Assembly (NCBI RefSeq): GCF_014243445.1
Contig: NZ_JACLQD010000004.1
Coordinates: forward strand, 310,001 to 374,000
Origin: Paragemmobacter straminiformis
GTDB lineage: Bacteria > Pseudomonadota > Alphaproteobacteria > Rhodobacterales > Rhodobacteraceae
DNA length: 64,000 bases
Direction of reading: 5' to 3'
Shown: positions 55,145-63,697 of the stretch, piece by piece
Numbering within the stretch: position 1 is the first letter of the stretch
How the letters are laid out: each line of letters starts with the position of its first letter
Notes under the pieces: model-generated
What the model was told of the DNA's origin: nothing
What the model saw: the letters and a program-made list of their open reading frames with translations, nothing else
Database searches by the model: none
Program-made: the position numbers and the translations under genes

Positions 55145-56250
55145 TCGGCGGCCAGAACGGTCGCGCCGGGCGGCTGCATGCTGGTGCCGCGCCATGTGAT
55201 GCCGCGCGAGGCGAAGGTGGCCAGCCAGATCGGCAGCAGCATCGCATCGCGCAGCGGCATGGCCAAAAGATCGCGCCAGCCGCAGGGCCAGCCCGCCGCC
55301 CTGAGCAGGGCCGCTTCGGCCAGATACCAGAGTTTCAGCAGCGCAAGCGCGGGCAGCGGGCCGAAAGCCGCCGCGCAGGCGATTGCGGGCAGCAGCGGGC
55401 CGTTGACCGGTTCGAGCAGGAAAAAGCGCGGAAAGGCATCGCGGCGGACGCGCGACCAGCGCAGCTGCCGGTTCCAGACCGCGCGGAGGCTGCGCTTGCC
55501 GATGGGTTGGGCAAAGGGGCGGGGGGTCAGCGTCACGCGCTTGCCAAGGCTGCGGACAAGTTTCGTGGCGGCGGCATCCTCGGCCAGATCGCGGGCGATG
55601 GCGGGCAGGCCGCCTGCGGCGTCGAGGGTGTCGCGCCGCCAGAACATGGTCTTGCCTTGGGCAAAGCCGAAGCCGAGGCTGTCGGCGGCGAGTTGCAGAC
55701 GCGCCTGATTGCCGTTGAGGAAGGCGCATTCGATCGAGGCTGCCAGCCCCTCGGGGCGGATGCCTGCGGGGGGCGAGGAGACGAGGCCCGTCTTGCCCTG
55801 CCAGCAGGCGATGAGCGTGCGCAGGTAGTCGGGCGGAAGCAGGAGATTGCTGTCGGCCATCGCGACCCATGCGGAGGTGCTGCCCGTCCAGCCCTTTTGC
55901 AGGTTGTTGAGTTTGGGGTTGGCGGTGATGCGATCCTCGCCCAGCAGAAGGCGGGCGGGGATGCGGGGGTGGCGTGCGATCAGGTCGCGCAGCAGCGGGA
56001 CGACGGGGTCGTCGCTGCGGGCGACGCAGAACACCACTTCGTAGGCGGGGTAGTCCTGAAGGAAGCTGGAGCCGAGGGTTTCGGCATCCTGCGCGTCAAG
56101 CCCGCAGGCGGGGCGCAAGAGGGTGATGAGGGGCGTGCCGCCCTGCGGCAGCGGGCGCGGCCGCATCAGGCGGCGGGCGACAAGCGCGGTCGAGCCGAGA
56201 TGCGCCGCCGTGCAGGCGGTGGCGAAAAGCGCAAGGGCTGCGGCGGGCAT
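55141..56250 (-). CDS. family 21 glycosyltransferase (processive Pgt/ceramide-glucosyltransferase-like)
   Basis: A 369-residue membrane glycosyltransferase. An N-terminal helix is followed by a GT21 catalytic domain with D1 (CVARSDDPV), ANPKLNNLQKGW, D2 (VAMADSNLLLP), D3 (DLAEDAAATKLV) and the (Q/R)XXRW motif in RQLRWSR, then C-terminal helices. Related rhizobial Pgt enzymes build glycosyl-diacylglycerols under phosphate shortage. It overlaps the PlcP-like gene by 1 bp (TGATG) and the VTT gene by 4 bp. UDP-sugar donor and acceptor are not proven. Confidence 0.85.
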   Translation of the reverse strand: MPAAALALFATACTAAHLGSTALVARRLMRPRPLPQGGTPLITLLRPACGLDAQDAETLGSSFLQDYPAYEVVFCVARSDDPVVPLLRDLIARHPRIPARLLLGEDRITANPKLNNLQKGWTGSTSAWVAMADSNLLLPPDYLRTLIACWQGKTGLVSSPPAGIRPEGLAASIECAFLNGNQARLQLAADSLGFGFAQGKTMFWRRDTLDAAGGLPAIARDLAEDAAATKLVRSLGKRVTLTPRPFAQPIGKRSLRAVWNRQLRWSRVRRDAFPRFFLLEPVNGPLLPAIACAAAFGPLPALALLKLWYLAEAALLRAAGWPCGWRDLLAMPLRDAMLLPIWLATFASRGITWRGTSMQPPGATVLAAE

Positions 56251-57068
56251 CAGATGCCCCGCCGCACGGGCAGGCCCGCAAGGTCGGGGCCGCGTTCGGC
56301 AAGGCTTTGCCGTCCGCCGAGGATTGTCAGGGTGCCTTTCGCATCCTCGGCAAGGGCCGTGAAGCTATCGACCCAGTCGCCGCAATTGGCGTAGAGCAGG
56401 CCGTGATCGGCGTGCAGATCGGCAAGGTGGAAATGGCCGCAGACCACGCCGTCATGGCCCGTGGCGCGGGCGAGTGCGACAAGGCGCTTTTCGTGCCCGT
56501 GGCCAAGGGCCATTGCCGCGTTGATCCACGAGAGGACACGTTCCACGAGGCTGCGCTCGTGGGGGCCGAGGCTGCGGCCGAAGCGGCGCAGGCCACGGTC
56601 GATCCGGCGCAGGGCCGTATCGGCGCGGCTGCCGATGCGGGTGAAGATGTGCCAGCGGAACAGGCGCGCATCGCAGGCGTCGCCGTGCAGGACAAGAAGT
56701 TTCTCGCCCGTCGCGGTTTCATGGGTGAAACGGTCGGCAATCTCGGCGGGAAGCAGGTGTTCGAGCCGCGTCTCGCGCATTTCGGCATCGTGGTTGCCGA
56801 CGAGGTAGACGATGCGCGTGCCTGTCGCGGCGCGGCGGGCGAGCAGGGCCATGATCGCGTCATGCGTGGCGCTCCAATGGACATGCAGCGGATGCCAGAG
56901 GTCGAGCACATCGCCCACGAGGTAGATGACGGGGGCCGTGTTGCGGTGCAGGAAGTCGAGGATCAGATCGGCCCTGCATCCCAAGGCCCCGAGATGCAGA
57001 TCGGACAGGAAAAGCGCACGGTGGAGGCGCGGCAGGGGCAGGTCTTCGGCGGGCCGTGTCTGGGGCAT
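56250..57068 (-). CDS. metallophosphoesterase, PlcP/LpxH-like
   Basis: A 272-residue calcineurin-like phosphoesterase. All metal motifs are present: FLSDLHLG, LVGDVLDLW, LVGNHDAEM, LVLHGDACDA and VVCGHFHLADLH. Proteins of this type are often labelled UDP-2,3-diacylglucosamine hydrolase (LpxH), but in rhizobia and roseobacters the same family (PlcP) removes phospholipid headgroups under phosphate starvation. Being first in an operon with a GT21 enzyme favours PlcP. No membrane segment is seen. The two roles cannot be separated by sequence alone. Confidence 0.85.
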   Translation of the reverse strand: MPQTRPAEDLPLPRLHRALFLSDLHLGALGCRADLILDFLHRNTAPVIYLVGDVLDLWHPLHVHWSATHDAIMALLARRAATGTRIVYLVGNHDAEMRETRLEHLLPAEIADRFTHETATGEKLLVLHGDACDARLFRWHIFTRIGSRADTALRRIDRGLRRFGRSLGPHERSLVERVLSWINAAMALGHGHEKRLVALARATGHDGVVCGHFHLADLHADHGLLYANCGDWVDSFTALAEDAKGTLTILGGRQSLAERGPDLAGLPVRRGI

Positions 57069-57193
57069 TGTGTCCTCACGCGGGGTGAAAAGCCGGTTGC
57101 GCGAGGTGTGACAGGGTTCGGGAACGGTTTTGTTAAGGCAGTGTGTCGGTTGGGTGAAATTGCGGGCGGGGGATTGCGGGCCGGGATTGCAGG

Positions 57194-57212
57194 CGGGCGG
57201 GTGGCCCGCCCG
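57194..57212 (-). terminator. hairpin after phnM
   Basis: CGGGCGGG (57194-57201), loop TGG, CCCGCCCG (57205-57212), 13 bp beyond the phnM stop. No U-run follows. It separates phnM from the PlcP-like operon. Confidence 0.5.
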
Positions 57213-57224
57213 GCAGGGAAGGGG

Positions 57225-58367
57225 TCAGCCGACGCGCTGACCCGCGACCCATGTGCCACGCAGCGCCCCCGCGCTGCCGATGCGGGCCACGCGGATCACG
57301 TCGGCGCGTTGGCCGGTGGCAAGCGTGCCACGATCCGCCAGCCCCGCCGCCGCCGCAGGGGCCGCCGTCACGGTAGAGACGCCGCGCGCCATGTCGCCCC
57401 AGAGGTCGCCCAGCATCAGCGCTGCGGAAAGCAGCGACGAGGGGACGTAGTCGGAGGAGACGATATCGAGCAGATCGGCCTCGGCCAGAGCGCGGGCGGC
57501 GACGTTTCCGGAATGCGAGCCGCCACGGATCAGGTTCGGGGCGCCCATCATCACGGCGATGCCGTGGTCACGGCAGGCGCGGGCGGCTTCGACGGTCGTG
57601 GGAAATTCGGCGAAATGCGCGCCCTGTTCGGCCGAGCGGGCGACGTGGTCTTCGGTCGTGTCGTCGTGGCTTGCGAGGACCGCGCCGTAGCGGCGCGCCT
57701 CGGCCACGGCGGCGGCTTCGTGGGTGGCACCGACGCGGGCGGAGAGTTCCTTTTGCGCGGCGATATGGTCGAGGAATTCGGCATCGGAAAAGCCGTGCTT
57801 GCCGCAGACGTAGTTCCGGAGTTGCTCCATGTGCCGGAACTGGCGCTGGCCGGGGGTGTGGTCCATCAGGCTGACGATGCCGACGCCGTCTTCGGGGCCG
57901 AACTTGGCCATCTCGTCGGTCAGGGTTTCCGAGCAGGCCTCGGCCCGCAGGTGCAGCAGATGGCTGATCCGCAGGCTGCCCGCGCGGCGCAGGGCCATGA
58001 TCTCGTCGGCCAGATGGCGGGCATATTCGCCGTAGTTCGCCTTGGCCTTGGACGTGACCGAGCCGACGCGGAGGGCATCGAAAACGGTGGTGATGCCGAC
58101 GCTGGCAAGTTCGGCATCATGGGCGAGGATGGCGGCCGTATGGGGCCAGTCGACCTTGGGGCGAGGCTCGATGTGGCGTTCGAGGTTGTCGGTGTGCAAT
58201 TCGATCAGGCCGGGCAGGACGAGGTCGCCGTTGCAATCGATGGCGCCTGCCGGGACCTGCGCCCCGCTGTCGATGGCGGCGATCAGGCCGTCTTGCAGCA
58301 CGAGCGAGCCGCGCAGGGTTTCGCGCGGCAGGACGAGGGTGGCATTCGCAAGGATCGTTTCGGTCAT
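57225..58367 (-). CDS. phnM: alpha-D-ribose 1-methylphosphonate 5-triphosphate diphosphatase
   Basis: A 380-residue amidohydrolase-fold enzyme that removes pyrophosphate from the C-P lyase triphosphate intermediate. The landmark LVLPGLIELHTDNLERHIEP has the metal His and the family-specific HTDN. LMDHTPGQRQF and VLASHDDTTEDHV hold further ligands, and APNLIRGGSHSGNVAA is typical. It lies apart from the main phn run, beyond the DUF1045 gene, with its start 31 bp from a Pho box. Confidence 0.94.
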   Translation of the reverse strand: MTETILANATLVLPRETLRGSLVLQDGLIAAIDSGAQVPAGAIDCNGDLVLPGLIELHTDNLERHIEPRPKVDWPHTAAILAHDAELASVGITTVFDALRVGSVTSKAKANYGEYARHLADEIMALRRAGSLRISHLLHLRAEACSETLTDEMAKFGPEDGVGIVSLMDHTPGQRQFRHMEQLRNYVCGKHGFSDAEFLDHIAAQKELSARVGATHEAAAVAEARRYGAVLASHDDTTEDHVARSAEQGAHFAEFPTTVEAARACRDHGIAVMMGAPNLIRGGSHSGNVAARALAEADLLDIVSSDYVPSSLLSAALMLGDLWGDMARGVSTVTAAPAAAAGLADRGTLATGQRADVIRVARIGSAGALRGTWVAGQRVG

Positions 58368-58397
58368 CTTCTGGCTCTTGTATCCGGGGGGGCGAGG

Positions 58398-58426
58398 GTG
58401 TCAGAGGCGTGTCACAGCGGTGTGAC
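58398..58426 (+). promoter_or_regulatory. Pho box, three 7-bp units at 11-bp spacing
   Basis: GTGTCAG (58398), GTGTCAC (58409) and GTGTGAC (58420) are direct repeats at exactly 11 bp, matching the PhoB consensus CTGTCAT-N4-CTGTCAT with an extra unit. It lies between divergent phnM (31 bp) and the DUF1045 gene (23 bp) and is oriented toward the latter. Control by PhoB is inferred from the match and the gene content. Confidence 0.75.
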
Positions 58427-58448
58427 AAAGCGCGGGTAAGCGGGCGGA

Positions 58449-59138
58449 ATGGAACAGTTCAAACGCTATGCGGTCTATTACGCGCCCCGTGCGGGGGCCT
58501 TTGCCGAGGCCACGGCCAGCTGGCTGGGCCGGGATGTGGCGCGCGGTGTCGCGGTGGCGCATCCGGACCTTGCGGGCCTGCCGGACGCAGTGGCCCGCCT
58601 GACGGAAGCGCCGCGCAAATACGGCTTTCACGGGACGATCCGCGCGCCCTTCCGGCTGGCCGATGGCGTGACGCGGCAAGAGCTGTCGGGGGCTGTGGAC
58701 GATCTGGCGCGGCGCTTGCCCCGCGTCGCCTTTCCCCGGCTGGCGCTGCGGGTGATGAAGGGCTTCGTGGCCCTTGTTCCCGAAGGCGACGACAGGGGGC
58801 TGATCGAGCTGGGGGCAAGGGTGGTCACGGCGCTTGATCCGCTGCGGGCGGCCCTGACGGCGCAAGAGATCGCCCGCCGCGATCCGGCACGGCTGAGCGA
58901 GCGGCAGCGCGAATTGCTTGGCCTTTGGGGCTATCCTTACGTGATGGAGGAGTTCCGTTTCCATCTGACGCTGACCGGCGACCTGCCCGGCGCGCAGGCC
59001 GAGGCCGTGGTCGGGGTGCTTTGGCCCTGGATTGCGCCGGTGCTGCCCGAACCCTTCGTGATCGAGGATCTGTGCCTGTTCGGCGAGGATGGGACGGGGC
59101 GCTTCCATCTTGTGTCGCGTCATGCGCTGGCAGGCTGA
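58449..59138 (+). CDS. DUF1045-family phosphonate metabolism protein
   Basis: A 229-residue protein of the 2H phosphoesterase-like DUF1045 group found within C-P lyase clusters. It starts KRYAVYYAPRAGAFAEATASWLGRD (split) and contains two H-x-T motifs: FHGTIRAPF and FHLTLTGDLPG. The paired His-x-Thr motifs are the 2H phosphoesterase catalytic set, suggesting hydrolysis of a cyclic phosphate such as the 1,2-cyclic ribose product, as PhnP does. It is the sole plus-strand gene of the cluster, behind the Pho box, and overlaps phnN by 19 bp. Confidence 0.88.
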   Translation: MEQFKRYAVYYAPRAGAFAEATASWLGRDVARGVAVAHPDLAGLPDAVARLTEAPRKYGFHGTIRAPFRLADGVTRQELSGAVDDLARRLPRVAFPRLALRVMKGFVALVPEGDDRGLIELGARVVTALDPLRAALTAQEIARRDPARLSERQRELLGLWGYPYVMEEFRFHLTLTGDLPGAQAEAVVGVLWPWIAPVLPEPFVIEDLCLFGEDGTGRFHLVSRHALAG

Positions 59139-59662
59139 AGGGCGGCGAGGAAGCGGGCGATGCCCTGTTCGAGCGGGCCGTCGTTGACCACATCGGTGAC
59201 CGACAGGCCCTGCGGGATGTCGTAGCTGGCGCGGCTGATGCGGGCGGCGATCTCGTCGCGGGTTTCGCGGCCACGGGCGAGAAGCCGCTCTGTCAGCACG
59301 GCCGAGGGGGCGGTGACGCGGATCACGGAGAGGTCGGGAAAGAGACGGGCGGCGCTGTCGAGCGCGGCCCGCGAGCCGTTGAAAAGGACATCATGGCCCG
59401 CATCGCGCCGGGCGAGGGTTTCGGCGGGGATGCCGTAGCAGAGGCCATGCGCCTTCCAGTCGAGCGCGAAACCTCCGGCCTGTTTGCGGGCGGTGAACTG
59501 CAAGAGGCTGACGCCCTCGAAATCCTCGCCACCTGCCGAGGCGGGGCGGGTGATGACGCGGCGGGCGATCACGAGATCGGGCCGGGCCGCGCGGACGGCG
59601 TCGATCAGCGTATCCTTGCCCGCGCCGGAGGGGCCGACGACTGCGAAAAGACGGCCCTTCAT
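59120..59662 (-). CDS. phnN: ribose 1,5-bisphosphate phosphokinase
   Basis: A 180-residue guanylate-kinase-like enzyme making PRPP from ribose 1,5-bisphosphate. The P-loop is VVGPSGAGKDT, followed by RPASAGGEDFEGVS and FNGSRAAL. It recycles the sugar product of the C-P lyase pathway. It overlaps phnL by 4 bp and the 3' end of the DUF1045 gene by 19 bp. Confidence 0.93.
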   Translation of the reverse strand: MKGRLFAVVGPSGAGKDTLIDAVRAARPDLVIARRVITRPASAGGEDFEGVSLLQFTARKQAGGFALDWKAHGLCYGIPAETLARRDAGHDVLFNGSRAALDSAARLFPDLSVIRVTAPSAVLTERLLARGRETRDEIAARISRASYDIPQGLSVTDVVNDGPLEQGIARFLAALQPASA

Positions 59663-60342
59663 GCGGCGGCACCGGGGGTGAAGCCGGTCACGTCGACCAG
59701 ACGGTCGCAGAGGCGGGCGCGGGCGGATTCGTCATGGAAGATGCCGATGATGGCGGCACCGCGGGACTTGGCCTCTTCGATCAGGGTCAACACCACCTCG
59801 CGGTTGGCGGCGTCAAGGCTGGCGGTCGGTTCGTCGAGCAGAAGCGCGGGGTAGGGGTGGACGAAACCGCGTGCGATGTTGACGCGCTGCTGTTCGCCGC
59901 CCGAAAAGGTGGTGGGCGACAGCGACCAGAGGCGACGGGGGATGTTCAACCGTGCAAGCAGGGTTTCGGCGCGGGCGCGGGCTTCGGCCAAGGGCGTGCC
60001 GAGCGTCAGGAGCGGTTCGGCCACGACATCGACCGTCGGCACGCGGGGCACCACGCGCAGGAACTGGCTGACATAGCCCAGCGTCTCGCGCCGCAGGGCG
60101 AGGATGTCGCGGGGGGCGGCGGTGACGAGGTCGACCCCGCCCACACGGATGCTGCCCGATGCCGCGAGGTAATTGCCCCAGACCATGCGCATCAGCGTCG
60201 ATTTTCCGGCCCCCGAGGCACCGACGAGCGCCACGCATTCGCCCCGCCCTACGCTTAACTGCGCGCCCTGCATCACGGGGATCACCGCGCCGCCCTGATT
60301 GTGCAGGGTGAAGGATTTCGAGAGGTTTTCGATTTCGATCAT
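59659..60342 (-). CDS. phnL: phosphonate C-P lyase complex ATPase PhnL
   Basis: A 227-residue ABC-fold ATPase. Walker A is GASGAGKST, signature FSGGEQQRVNIARGF and Walker B LLLDEPTASLD. SQFLRVVPRVPTVDVVAEP after the Q-loop is typical of PhnL. It joins the C-P lyase assembly that couples ATP to methylphosphonate activation. ATG 60342 is chosen; the earlier in-frame start lies in phnK. Confidence 0.93.
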   Translation of the reverse strand: MIEIENLSKSFTLHNQGGAVIPVMQGAQLSVGRGECVALVGASGAGKSTLMRMVWGNYLAASGSIRVGGVDLVTAAPRDILALRRETLGYVSQFLRVVPRVPTVDVVAEPLLTLGTPLAEARARAETLLARLNIPRRLWSLSPTTFSGGEQQRVNIARGFVHPYPALLLDEPTASLDAANREVVLTLIEEAKSRGAAIIGIFHDESARARLCDRLVDVTGFTPGAAA

Positions 60343-60346
60343 CGGA

Positions 60347-61156
60347 TCACACCTGAAGGACGGAGGAGACGAGAAGTTGCGTATAGGCGTGCTGCGGATC
60401 GTCGAGCACCTGATCGGTGAGGCCCTGTTCGACCACATGGCCCGATTTCATCACCATCAGCCGGTCGGCCAGCAGGCGCACGACGGCTAGGTCATGGGTG
60501 ACGATGATCGCGGAAAGCCCCATCTCGCGCACGAGACCGCGCAAGAGGTCGAGCAAGCGGGCCTGCACCGAGACGTCGAGGCCCCCCGTCGGTTCGTCCA
60601 TGAACACGAGGCGCGGGCCGGTGACGAGGTTGCGGGCGATCTGGAGCCGCTGCTGCATGCCGCCGGAAAAGGCCGAGGGGCGGTCGTCGATGCGGCTTGC
60701 GTCGATTTCCACGCGGCCCAGCCAGTCGGTCGCGGCATCGCGGATGCTGCCATAGTTGCGCGCGCCCACGGCCATCAGCCGCTCGCCCACGTTGCCGCCT
60801 GCGGTCACGCCCATCCGCAGCCCGTCGCGCGGGTTCTGGTGGACAAAGGCCCAGTCGGTGCGGGCAAGGCGGCGGCGTTCGGGTTCGGTCATCCGCAGCG
60901 TGTCGCGCGGGCCGCTTGCGGTGGCAAAGACCACTTCGCCCGTATCGGGGGCAAGATGACCCGCAAGGCAGGAGAGCAGCGTGGATTTGCCCGATCCGCT
61001 TTCGCCCACGATGCCCAGAACCTCGCCCGGCCAGAGGTCGAAGGCGACATCGGTGCAGCCGATGCGGGTGCCGTAGCGCTTGGATAGACCTTTAACGGAC
61101 AAAAGCGGCGCTTGCGGCTTCACCTTTGCGAAAATACTCATTTCCGTAGCCTGCAT
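60347..61156 (-). CDS. phnK: phosphonate C-P lyase complex ATPase PhnK
   Basis: A 269-residue ABC-fold ATPase of the C-P lyase complex. Walker A GESGSGKST, FVHQNPRDGLRMGVTAGGN (PhnK-specific), signature FSGGMQQRLQIARNLV and Walker B FMDEPTGGLDV are present. The start is the ATG overlapping the phnJ stop (TGATG, 61156); ATG 61141 is an alternative. It binds the PhnGHIJ core. Confidence 0.93.
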   Translation of the reverse strand: MQATEMSIFAKVKPQAPLLSVKGLSKRYGTRIGCTDVAFDLWPGEVLGIVGESGSGKSTLLSCLAGHLAPDTGEVVFATASGPRDTLRMTEPERRRLARTDWAFVHQNPRDGLRMGVTAGGNVGERLMAVGARNYGSIRDAATDWLGRVEIDASRIDDRPSAFSGGMQQRLQIARNLVTGPRLVFMDEPTGGLDVSVQARLLDLLRGLVREMGLSAIIVTHDLAVVRLLADRLMVMKSGHVVEQGLTDQVLDDPQHAYTQLLVSSVLQV

Positions 61157-62031
61157 CACGCGCCTCCCCCTGCCGTTTCGCCCAAGCGGCCGACATGGCC
61201 TGCTTCGCGGCGCGAACGGCAGAAATCGGTGTCGGAGCAGACGAACATGCGGCTGCCCGCATCGTCGGTGATCACCTCGTCGAGGTAGCTTTCGGCTGCG
61301 CCGCAAAGGTCGCAGTCATGCGGCGCTTTCGAGGGATCGAAGGGGTGGTCGTCGAAATCGAGGGAGACGACGCGGGTAAAGGGGGGCAGGGCGTAGATGC
61401 GCTGTTCGCGGCCCGCGCCGAAGAGTTGCAGCGCGGGGCTGTCCGAGAGTTTCGGATTGTCGAATTTCGGGATGGGCGAGGGGTCCATGACGTAGCGCCC
61501 CTCGACCCGTACCGGGTAGGCATAGGCCGTGGCGATAGAGCCGTGGCGGGCGATGTCTTCGTAGAGTTTCACATGCATCAGCCCGTATTCCTCGAGGGAA
61601 TGCATCTTGCGCGTCTCGGTCTCGCGCGGTTCGAGAAAGCGCAGGGGTTCGGGGATCGGGACCTGATAGACGAGGATCTGGCCGGCCGTCAGCGCCTGTT
61701 CGGGGATGCGGTGGCGGGTCTGGATGACGGTGGCTTCGGCCGTTGCCTCGGTCGTGGCGACGCCTGCGGTGCGCTGGAAGAACTTGCGGATCGAGACGGC
61801 GTTGGTGGTGTCGTCGGCGCCCTGGTCGATGACCTTTAGCACGTCTTCGGGCACGAGGCAGGCCGCCGTGACCTGCACGCCGCCCGTGCCCCAGCCGTAG
61901 GGCATGGGCATCTCGCGGCTGGCGAAGGGGACCTGATAGCCCGGAACCGCGACGCCCTTGAGGATGGCGCGGCGGATCATGCGTTTGGTCTGTTCGTCGA
62001 GATAGGCGAAGTTGTAGCTCTGGTCGGTCAT
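61156..62031 (-). CDS. phnJ: alpha-D-ribose 1-methylphosphonate 5-phosphate C-P lyase PhnJ
   Basis: A 291-residue radical SAM enzyme that breaks the C-P bond. The cluster cysteines sit in HDCDLCG and FVCSDTDFC, giving C-X2-C-X21-C with an additional Cys five residues on, the hallmark of PhnJ. The start NFAYLDEQTKRMIRRAILKG and PYGWGTGGVQVTAACL are conserved. It forms the heart of the C-P lyase with PhnG, H and I. It overlaps phnI by 4 bp. Confidence 0.97.
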   Translation of the reverse strand: MTDQSYNFAYLDEQTKRMIRRAILKGVAVPGYQVPFASREMPMPYGWGTGGVQVTAACLVPEDVLKVIDQGADDTTNAVSIRKFFQRTAGVATTEATAEATVIQTRHRIPEQALTAGQILVYQVPIPEPLRFLEPRETETRKMHSLEEYGLMHVKLYEDIARHGSIATAYAYPVRVEGRYVMDPSPIPKFDNPKLSDSPALQLFGAGREQRIYALPPFTRVVSLDFDDHPFDPSKAPHDCDLCGAAESYLDEVITDDAGSRMFVCSDTDFCRSRREAGHVGRLGETAGGGA

Positions 62032-63128
62032 TCCGCCGCCTCCTGCCGTGCCGCCCCGATTGCCGTCAGCGCTTCGGCCCGCAGTTTGCGAATCAGTTCC
62101 AGCTCGCTTTGGAAATCGACGTAATGGGGCAGTTTGATATGTTCGAGAAAGCCCGTGGCCTGCACGTTGTCGGCGTGCATCAGGACGAATTCCTCATCCT
62201 GCGCGGGGGCGCCGCTGTCGTCCTCGCCCAGTTCCTTCCAGCGCAGGGCGCGATCCACAAGGCTCATGGCGATGGCCTTGCGTTCGGTCTGGCCGAAGGT
62301 GAGGCCGTAGCCGCGGGTGAATTGCGGAGGTTCGGTTTTCGAGCCTGCGAACTGGTTGACGGTTTCGCATTCGGTCAGCTCGACCTCGCCGATCTCGACC
62401 GCGAAGCCAAGCTCGGGGATGTCCATTTCCACGGCAACGGTGCCGATGCGGAGTTCGCCCACGAAGGCATGGGTGCGCCCGTAGCCGCGCTGGGTGGAAT
62501 AGGCGAGCGAGAGGATGAAGCCTTCGTCGCCGCGTGTGAGGGCTTGCAGGCGCAGGGCGCGGCTGGCGGGGAGTTCCATCGGCTCGCGCGTGAGGTCGGG
62601 GGGGATGTCGTCGTAGGCCGTTTCGGACTGGATCAGGCCGTCGCGGTTCAGGAAACCGGTGATATGGGGCAGGTCGGAGGTCGGGACGGGGGCGGTCGGG
62701 GCGGCGGGGGGCAAGGCGCCCTCGGCGGCGAGTTTGAAGTCGAGCAGGCGGTGGGTATAGTCGAAGGTCGGCCCGAGGATCTGGCCGCCCGGCGCGTCCT
62801 TGAAGGTGGCGCTGATGCGGCGGGTGCAGGCCATGCGGGCGGTTTCGACGGGGCGCGAGGCCCCGAAGCGGGGAAGCGTGGTGCGATAGGCGCGCAAGAG
62901 GAAAACCGCCTCGATCAGGTCGCCGCGCGCCTGTTTGATCGCAAGGGCGGCAAGGTCGGGGTCGTAAAGCGAGCCTTCGGCCATCACGCGGTTGACCGAA
63001 AGGCGGAGCTGTTCGCGGATCTGTGCTGTGGACAGTTCGGCCACGGCGGGATCGCCGCGGCGTTCTTCGGCAAGGAAGGCGTGGGCGTTGTCGATGGCGC
63101 GTTCGCCACCTTTGACGGCGACATACAT
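62028..63128 (-). CDS. phnI: carbon-phosphorus lyase complex subunit PhnI
   Basis: A 366-residue core subunit that attaches the phosphonate to ATP ribose in place of adenine, with PhnG, H and L. It begins MYVAVKGGERAIDNAHAFL and holds RGYGRTHAFVGELRIG and ARGYGLTFGQTERKAI-like conserved Gly/Tyr-rich stretches. ATG 63128 overlaps the phnH stop by 1 bp (TGATG). Confidence 0.95.
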   Translation of the reverse strand: MYVAVKGGERAIDNAHAFLAEERRGDPAVAELSTAQIREQLRLSVNRVMAEGSLYDPDLAALAIKQARGDLIEAVFLLRAYRTTLPRFGASRPVETARMACTRRISATFKDAPGGQILGPTFDYTHRLLDFKLAAEGALPPAAPTAPVPTSDLPHITGFLNRDGLIQSETAYDDIPPDLTREPMELPASRALRLQALTRGDEGFILSLAYSTQRGYGRTHAFVGELRIGTVAVEMDIPELGFAVEIGEVELTECETVNQFAGSKTEPPQFTRGYGLTFGQTERKAIAMSLVDRALRWKELGEDDSGAPAQDEEFVLMHADNVQATGFLEHIKLPHYVDFQSELELIRKLRAEALTAIGAARQEAAE

Positions 63129-63697
63129 CAGGCGGACTCCACTTTGGTGGACCGTGGCAGGCCGGCGAGGCGGTTGCCTGCGGTCAGGATGCAATCGAAG
63201 CCGAGCGGGAAGAGCGCGTGGTTGGCCTTGAAAGCGGCGGTTTCGGGAAGGGACAGCGTGGCGCGGTCGCGGATGCCGGGGCCGGAAAGCTGCGGTCCCC
63301 GAGAGGAGAGGGACGGCAGCTCGACGATCAGAGTGGCGGCGCGGTCGGGATATTCGGGGGTGCCGATGGCAAAGCGGTCATGCGGGGCGAGGGCGTCCCA
63401 TGTGCCGAGGGCGAAGGTGGCTTGGGCTGCGGCAACGAGCGGGGCGCCGGTGTGGAAGGTGATCCAGTCGCGCACCGCAGGGGTGTCGGCCGCGCCCGCC
63501 AGATGCACGGGGGTGGTGCCGTCGGCGAGTGTCAGCAGGACCAGACCCGCCGCCTGCGACAGGGGCGCGGGGGGTGTTGCCCCCGTCACGGTGACGATGG
63601 TGCCGGGCCGCGACAGGGCGTCGAGGATGGCGCGGAAGGCGCGGGCGGATTGGGTGGGGGCGTCGCTGAAGCCGCCGGTCAGGGCATCGTGGGTCAT
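63128..63697 (-). CDS. phnH: carbon-phosphorus lyase complex subunit PhnH
   Basis: A 189-residue subunit of the C-P lyase core. It has the family start GGFSDAPTQSARAFRAILDA, FHTGAPLV, GTPEYPDRAATLIVELPSL and FPLGFDCILTAG. It has a PLP-transferase-like fold without PLP residues, as known for PhnH. It overlaps phnG (ATGA) and phnI. Confidence 0.94.
   Translation of the reverse strand: MTHDALTGGFSDAPTQSARAFRAILDALSRPGTIVTVTGATPPAPLSQAAGLVLLTLADGTTPVHLAGAADTPAVRDWITFHTGAPLVAAAQATFALGTWDALAPHDRFAIGTPEYPDRAATLIVELPSLSSRGPQLSGPGIRDRATLSLPETAAFKANHALFPLGFDCILTAGNRLAGLPRSTKVESA

Noticed and set aside
57095-57125. Pho box upstream of the PlcP-like gene
   Set aside because: Only one CTGTCAC half-site is present; no second unit at 11 bp spacing.
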